Positions 13,401 to 22,400 of a DNA stretch of 64,000 nt are shown in pieces; within the stretch, counting starts at the first letter, position 1, and every line of letters begins with the position of its first letter. The translations under genes and the position numbers were made by a program. This stretch comes from Haliclystus octoradiatus (taxonomy: Eukaryota > Cnidaria > Staurozoa > Stauromedusae > Haliclystidae), in NCBI GenBank assembly GCA_916610825.1, contig OU744451.1, positions 2,852,001 through 2,916,000 of the forward strand. Direction: 5' to 3'. The notes under the pieces were generated by a model that worked only from the letters and a program-made list of their open reading frames with translations, made no database searches and was not told the DNA's origin.

Positions 13401-16400
13401 TCGAATACCAATTAAAATTTGTTTCTTCTACAAAGACACCAGTAAAGGAGTATTTCCTTCCAATTTCAAGCTTCTCGTCCTGAGGACCTATGATTAACAT
13501 ATAATTATAATTTTTAAAAAAAATCAAATAATTGAAAATTAAACTACGCGAAATAAATCAGAGATGTTTGTGAACGCTTCATGAACTGTATATGGACCTC
13601 GCGAGCTAAATTTTTATGAACTTATTATGAACTCTTCATGGAAATTCATGATCTATTTATAAAAACCCCTGCGAAAAACAGTTCATGATTTTGTGAACGC
13701 TTCATGAATGGTACATGGACGTTAAAAGGCTTGATTTCTTGAAATTGTTTATAAACTCTTCATGGAAACCATGATCTGTTCATTAAAACCATTGCAAAAA
13801 ATGTTCATGAGTTCATGAACAGTTCATGAAAACTGGGGCCATTCGAGGTTCATGAACTGTTTATGAACTCCTGAACTGTTTTTTGCAGGGGAATAGCCTG
13901 TTTTTCAAGAAATTTTCATTAACTGTTAACAAAGTTCATGAATTGTTCATGGCCTCATGGGTTTTTTTGGCAGGGGAATCCACGAATAAGCATGAAAAGT
14001 TCATAAAAATGGAGAAATTTAATATTCATGAACTGTTTTTTCCAAAGGCAATAAATTAATGATTGATCACCTGGTACAGAATTCATGATGTTCTCTCCTG
14101 TGTTAAACTTATAGTAACAAAACATAACATCTCATTTTCTTACGGTCTTTATTATTATTACTAGTTTTCTATACAGCACTATAATTGAACATTCAGCAAA
14201 GACATCTATTTTTAAATTATGTAGTTAAATAGTAAGTTGCGATTGTGCACAATTATAAAGGCTAATGCTTATTGAGCAAATTCGATTGACAAGCAATCTT
14301 GCTGAATTCATTAACTGGAATCATAACACCTATAGAAATCAGTTCATTGGTTAAAGTATTGAACTGGGAAAAACAGTTCAGGAGTTCATGAACAGTTGAT
14401 GAACAGTTCATGAACGTTTAATGGCCTCAATTTTCATTAACTGTTCATGAACTGTTCATGAAGTCCTGAACTGTTTTTTCGCAGGGGAAGTTGCATGAAC
14501 AGTTCATGAAGCATAGTGCAGGGATTGAGCTCAAAACCCTGCAGACCGAGGTCCAATGCTCTAACCACTGCATTTGAGAATAAGCAGGCTATAATAAATA
14601 AATTATCATAAATTATAATAAATTATCATTGGCTGACACACTGTTTCCATTCACCTTTGATAGAAGCAGTGACCAAATGTGAGTAAATACCATCACGTGA
14701 ATATGAAATTGAATCAATTGCATTGCATATCAAAATCTTGACAAGAATTCTCTCTAGATAAAACAATACAGTCAAACCTGTTATAGCGGACACCTCTATA
14801 CAGCGGCCACTTGTCTATAGTGGTCACTCTTGCAATGTCTAAAATAGTATTTTCCATTGAATAAAACCTGTACATAAAGGCAACCTGTCTATAGTTGTCA
14901 ATTTATCTACCTCTCGTAGCTGGCTGTTATATACACGTTTTACCTGTACGGTGAAACTATAACCGCTATACCAGGTTTGAATGTATACAGTGAACCTTTC
15001 TGTTACCATGAAACCTGTATATATAACAGTCAACTTTGACAGGTAGATAAATTGACCACTATAAGCAGATGGTCTTTATATACAGGGTTTATTCAATAGA
15101 AAATACTATTTTAGTCATTGATAGAGCAGCCACATAGACAGGTAGGCCCTGTATGAAGATGACCATTATAAAAGGGATCATTGTAGGCTATTAAGAACAT
15201 ATGTCACCATTAATACCAGGCATGAGAGTCAAGTTCAGTCGAAAAAGAGGAAAAACCCTTGAAAAATACCAAAATAATAAAAAAAAACAATGCTTGAAGT
15301 GAATTTCCTTTGTTTCAGAGCTGATAGAAAACGAGGAAATTAGCTTTTCCGAGGAACTCTCTCATGCCTGTAATACTAATGTAGCCAGTTATAATTGGGT
15401 AGGATGGGGGTCAGACAAAAGGTTCAGCCTTCTGGAATCCTAGGGGCATTTCAACTTTTTCTTCTGAATTTTCTTGTTGAGGTTTGACCAGAAAATCATT
15501 ATAAACATTAATTATCTTCTGAATTTTGTCTAGCCTTCCGGGATCTAGGATCCCAGGATCCCATTAAATATTGTTCAATGATCCGTGCATGGAGCAAGAG
15601 GATCAGATTAAACTTATAGAGTGTTTTCTCAAGCTGTAGTTGGTCAAGAGCAATTTTGGATAAAGGTATACAGATTAGTATTTGGAGCACTCTTGGATTT
15701 GTGAATTGGTTTCCTATTCAACTTTGCAAAAGATATATAAAGACGTTATGAATAATCTTCAAGGGCTATCAATCATTATAATTATTTATGATTATTCAAA
15801 ATGGCCCAGTAGAAAATCTGTATGTCATGGACGCATGCTGTTTTCAAGATAAGATAAAGTTATTACATGTAGGCCTACCTCCAATTATACGTCGAGAGAT
15901 CATTTCTTCTAGATTTTCCTCACATATAGGGCATGTCAAATCATTCCTATCAAGCAACCTATTATTATTAATTATTTAATATATATATATCAATAATCAA
16001 TTGAAAAAAAAAGCGAGCAATCATTGGTGGATTTGCACCGTATGATCTGCAGTCATGTCAAGACATTACTCGCGACATTCCATGGCAACCACTAAAAGGT
16101 TTTCGTGCTGTATCGGGTATAGACAGTGCAGGTACATGTCTATACCAGCACGGGCTATAGACTAGGCTACCCACAAGGTTTCAAACTAACTGCTAGAATC
16201 TGTGTTTTGAAAAAGCGATAAACTGCGACAAAATGAATAATTTTTCATAACTCTGTGTTGAAAATTCAACTTGGAAGATTCATTCAAAAAATTAACAGCT
16301 TGGGAGTTGCAATATTCAGATGTAACTATTACTATATTCTTAATAATGCAAACATGTTAAGTCTGGAAAACAAATATGTTGAATTCTTCGCGTTCTATTC

Positions 16401-19400
16401 TGAAATGATATTTGTAGGAATTTCATTCAAATTGTGTTTATTGAAAAATCAATGACCCATTAAATTAGAAAAAAATCATTACTGTGGTGAAATTGATAAA
16501 AGATAATTGATGTCCCAGACAGAGGTTATTAAAATAATCATATCATTCTTGTGAATGGGTCACCGAAATTTAGACTCACAAGTTCTTTAACAACAAGCAA
16601 GAAATCCATATCGATATCGTAAACCAGACGGATGTTATTCTTACTCCTTATTATCTTATAGCTGCTTAATATATGATGGGTGCAATAAATACATGCTTCC
16701 GAAATTTGAATTTCTTGTTACATCCCAAACAGGATACAAAGCACTACTTCGAAACTTTGTTCAATAAATTGTAAAATATTTGTGAGCTAGCAGAATGTAT
16801 AGCAAACAGCAGGAAAGGTAACGAAAAGTGGATTGACAGCGTAGGCCTAAAAGCCATTCATAAAAATTATGTATATATACATTAATGGTTTCATAAAATT
16901 CATAAACTCACCCCTGTGAAAACAGATCAAGAAGAGATGTGTGAAAAATTCTGTGAAAATTGGGCCATTTAGCGTTCATGAATTAGTTAATGAGTTGTTC
17001 ATAGACATTTTAGAAACTGTTTATATAAGATGTCCATGGACAGTTCATGAAGGTTTAAAAGTTCATTAACAGTTTAAGAGGTTCATGAACAGTTGATAAA
17101 CTCAAAAATAATATTACAGCTCTTATCACAGGAGAAAATAGTTCATTAATTCCATAAATGCTTTACAAAAAGTATATTTTTGAAGAAATGCCAATAAAAA
17201 CACTCTGTTCTCGCAACTGCTGTTAATTTGAAGAACTGTTCATGAATTCCCTTTCACGAGGAACACGAGTAAGACATTGTAGTTACAAAAATGTCAAGTC
17301 AAATGCTTGACATTTATTGTATTCATTAAACTGTGTCCTTACTTCAGGTACTCCAGGATAAGAAGATCAGTAAGTCGTGAATATTCACAGCATTAATATA
17401 TCCAGTCTCATCCCAGAAGCATTCACAGCGCCTGATCAATGTGTTATGAGCTGGACATTAAAAGTCAATTGTTGACATTTACCTGACAATGTGATGTTCA
17501 GATGAACCAAGATATGATAAACATGTTGCGGCAATATGTTTGTATAAATCACATGCTTCATTAGGACAGGTGTATGTAGCGAATTGCCTAAAAAAGTAAA
17601 TTTGAATATTTTATGCAGAGCCAAACCAAGGTTAACCCCAACAAGATTTAAATTTATTTTAGATTTTGTCTATGTTTTCCATCCATATTTTTATCAATGT
17701 TCGATTTGTATTTAGAGATTTGTATATATTTGTATATGGACTGAGCGCCACATATTTAAAACGGCAGGTTTCTCCGGGTAACTTGAAATTAGCATAAAAT
17801 GTTCATAAAAATGCCATAAATACTTTCCCGTTTCTTGTTTTGGTTAAATTTTATTGTGGCGCTCATCAGCGATGAATTTGTAAATCATTTCACGATCAGA
17901 GCCCTTTTAATTCATACATTTCGTGTTTTCGTCATGCTTCTGTGGATTCGAAAATCATGGGAGAACAAAAGAAAATCAAAGACCATGAAGCTCACATGCA
18001 AAATTTTCTCAAAAGAATGAGAAGGCTTTGACCGCGAATCATGGAACATAAATTGGATTTTTGAAAGGTTCACAATAAAATTTAATTTAAACAAGAAATA
18101 ACGAATTGTTTACCATATTTTTATGAACACTTTTATGTAATTTTCAAGTTGCCCGGAGAAACCTGCCGTTTTAGTTCTGTGGCGCTCGGTTTAATTAGCA
18201 CAGTGTGCATGTTAGAACAGTTTCATGGAAGGTTTATAAAAAACGGGATCTCCTTTTGACAATAGGGGCTACTAATAAAAATATACTTTAAATAATCTAT
18301 CGATTCAGATGTAAAATGAGTCAAAGTTTGAAGCCTTACAACATAACTACTCAGTTACGCTAAACCCCTGCCAAAAACAATTCAGGAATTCATGCCTCAA
18401 TTGCCTCAATTTTCATGAAATTGTTCATGAAATTTTCTGAACAGTTCATTAACAGTTCAAGAAAATTAGGGCCATTTAACTTTCATGAACTGTTCATGAA
18501 CTCCTAAACTGCTTTTTGCAGGGAAAACTAATAAAAAATGAGTAAATATATCACAGAATTAAGCCCTTGTCAGAACAAACATATTAAAACGTTGATGATT
18601 CCATCTATCTCATCAGATCGGCTATCGAATTTGATCAAAAACTTATTAGACAATTATTAAAGCAGTTCATTTATAAGAAACCCTCATTGAATTCAACTAA
18701 TTACTTACGTGAACTTCATGATCAATGATTTGGCAACAACTACCCCAGTTAGTTTGAATAAACCACCTGCTCGATATTTATTAATAGACCAAGTAAAGAA
18801 TCGATCAATTGTATACCTAAAGAAAATGAAATGAAATGATTTCAGATCTAAATAAAATATTATAACTAAAATAGAAAGTTTAAGTGAACGCTTCCAATCA
18901 AAGGCTATTATCATGTGATTGACAAAAGGAAACATGGAAACAGAGAATGTCAAAAATAGAAAACGGAAAAGTCCAAAAGTTTTATTTAACACAGAAGAAG
19001 TTACACAACAGTACCCCTGCGAAAAATAGTTCAGGAGTTCATGAACAGTTCATGAACGTTAAATGGCCCTGATTTTCCTGAAATGTTCATGAACTGTTCA
19101 TGAAAATTTGGGGCCATTTAACGTTCATGAACTGTTCATGAACTCCTGAACTGTTTTTGCAGGGGTACTGATCTGATTTATCCAAATACAACCAACATTA
19201 TGAATATTGTTTTAATAATCTGACAATTTGAGCATTTACATTTGAATAAGATTATGACATATTTCACTTTGAAAATTTTGTATACAGGTATGTAACATTT
19301 TGGGGTCATTCATGCAGGCTGATTGAATCATGTTTCTACTGTAAAAATTCCAAGCAATATAACTGGCCAATCAAATAGCAGGATTATAATCGATTATCCA

Positions 19401-22400
19401 AAAAACAGTTCTGGACTTCATAGACACTTTATGAACGTTAACTGGTCTAAAACTATCAATGAACTGTTCATGAACTGTCTGTGAAGGAATGAACTCCTGG
19501 ACTGTTTTTTTGCGGGGGTTGACATCTAATGCGTATTCCTTTATATTGCATGATCAAAAATTGATAAGTAAAAGAACAGTACCATAAAATAAAAATGGAG
19601 AATTATTGCCATAGGAATGTTGTAACAATGAAAATGGAAGAATGATGAATGAAAAATAGTTACTGTTTTAAAAAATAAATATCTTATTACTCAGGCAGGC
19701 ATGGTAGTTGCTCAAACTTTGGATTGACTTGGACATGCAGCTGATCGCCAGACATTCCATATCTCCCAGTCAATAATAATTGATCATACAGAACCTTAAA
19801 ATAAATTATTTCCATTTAATTCAATAATGTGCAATTAGAAAAACTGTTGAATAGAGAGTTCTGATGTCCAGTTCATGAACTTAGCAAACAGTTCAATAAC
19901 GTTTGATGAAAAGTCCATAAACATTATTTTGTAATTTTTAATTACAAGAGAAGCATGGTCAGTGGGATGTCTATGAAAAATAAATTTAACTCCTGCAAAA
20001 ACAGTTCAGGACTTCATGAACAGTTCATGAACGTAAAGTGACTCTAAATTTACATGAAGTGTTCATGAAAATTTGGGGTCATTTAATGTTCATGAACTGT
20101 TCACAAACTCCTCAACTGTTCATCGCAGGGGACGGCTTGGCACTTTGTTTTCATGGACAATGCAGAAAAATTCATAAAGATATGAAGATTTCATGAAAAT
20201 TTAAATCAATATAAAATAGTTACTTGAATACCCTATTCAAATTATATATTTATGAATTTCAAAGTGTTGGAGAATGAAAGATGTCCCTATACACTTGGCA
20301 AATCAACTCATGTGGTACGGCAAAACTAACAGCGTGCTGTGTAAATGTACAAGTTCACAGTGTCACAACAAGATTGACTCACAGTGTGAAGGTTGATAAG
20401 ATGACCGTGTAGCTCAAAGGTTAGAGCATTGGACCGGACATTCATTGATTGTGGGCTGCACTCCCACACTTCAACACGCTTTTCTGCTTCACAACAATTT
20501 ACTACATGTTAACACAAAGTAAGTTGACTGCAGGTCAAACACTAATATTAAGTTAAATTTTAATAAGACATACCCTTGAAAGGATTTCACAAAACTCCTT
20601 TGGTGATGTGACAGCAATATTCCATAAGTTAGCTGAAAAAAAATAAAGAAAACACAAACATTATATCACATTTGTTACATTTAGGCTATAGCTGACATAC
20701 TTGCAATATCGGTCACCTCTATCGAGTAGTTATGACCATGACTGGGGGTGATTAGCTCAGTTGGCAGAGCAACCGAACTTCAGATCGTATCATATCTGAT
20801 CGACTGTGGTTCAAATCCCCCTCAGGTCAACTCAGCCTTGACTTTATCTGAAAAATCAAATGAGTACCATCTAAGGATGGCGGATGGAATGGTTCAGAAG
20901 GAATTGCATTGTGAGTAGCTGCGGCGCATCGTTGCGCATTGACAATCAAGGCCTATCTGCCATGAAATCTGTTGAAATTGATCTGCAGTGTCGCGGCTGA
21001 GATCTAAGGAGCGTTTAACATCATTGCTCTTAGCGAAAAGAGCCACTCCTCTAGAAATAGAGGAGTGGTACGGGTGCCTTCGGTAGGGCGACACCGTCCA
21101 CATTACTTACTTTTATGACCGTGTAAAAAATAGTTCAGTAGCATTGAACACCCCTGCGAAAACAGTTCAGGAGTTCATGAACAGTTCATCAACAGTTCAT
21201 GAACGTTAAATGGCCTCAAAGTTTCATGTTCAGGATTATTGAAACCATTTAACATTTATGAACTGTTCATGAACTGTTCACGAACTCCTGAACTGTTTTT
21301 CGCAGGGGCAGTTTATGAACGTTAAATGGCCCAATTTTCATTCAAGGGTTTATGCACAGGCTTTGAAATGAACTATGGCAAAACCTATGCATGAACGCTT
21401 AATTTGAAAACAAAACATACCTCTTTGTTCATGAACTCTTGAACTGTTGTTCACATGGGTCTACAATGGTAATTTGTTTAACAACGCATCACATGGTAAC
21501 ATAATATGGGACACGTCCATAATAGGCCTGTATGGAATGAGTTCTGTGGATTTGATGGGTGGTTGTTATAAGCATATTTTACTGCAACTGTTATGTAAGT
21601 TCTAGCACTGTTACTTTTACTGTGTGATTTTTGCTACTTTCTATTATTATATTTATATTTATAGAGAAGATAGATATATTTAATAGCAGGTAGAATAGTG
21701 GTCAATGCCAGCATTTTACAGAGTTGATTCAAAGAATACACATTTTTTACATAACTTCAAGTTTCAGACATATTGGTTAAAATTGTCTGAAGATCGCAAT
21801 ACACCCGAAACTTCCTTACAGTAAAAATGTGATTCTCTGAATCAATCACCATTTTTTAGTATAATTATATTTTTGTAGCCTATTTGATAATATTATTACT
21901 ATATGGAGCAGTAATAGCAATATGCTTATCAATCAAACAGTTATAATTGCTGCAAGCCATCCGCTGTGAAAAACAGTTCAGGAGTCCATTAATAGTTCAT
22001 GAACAGTTCATGAACCTTTACGGACAGTTAATGAAAAATTCAAGAGCAGGATTTGTTTTTCGCAGAGGCTGTGAGTAGCTTTTGAAACCTTGTTATTGCA
22101 CATTACAGTTCATGAACCTTTACGGACAGTTAATGAACAATTCAAGAGCAGTTCATGAACTTATGAACTGTTTTTTGCAGGAGCTGCAAATAGCTTTCAA
22201 ACCTTGTTATTGCACATTCCATTCATGTCCTCAACATTTTTGCTGTCACTGGAATGTAGATCAGTCGTAATAGCGGATATCGCATTGAGCAATAATGGAT
22301 TCAAGATCAAGGATTGGGTGATTGTTATTATAGAGATATTTCCAATAATTATATTCCATTTTCAGTTAACTACGTCATAACTGATAGTCACCCTGTATGC

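Noticed and set aside
14262..14335. Minus-strand segment GVMIPVNEFSKIACQSNLLN as an MCMDC2 exon
   Set aside because: A plausible acceptor but no GT donor and no place in the MCMDC2 alignment.
20746..20830. A functional tRNA gene
   Set aside because: A and B boxes are good but the arms do not fold into a standard cloverleaf, and the sequence continues into a body shared with other SINE copies.
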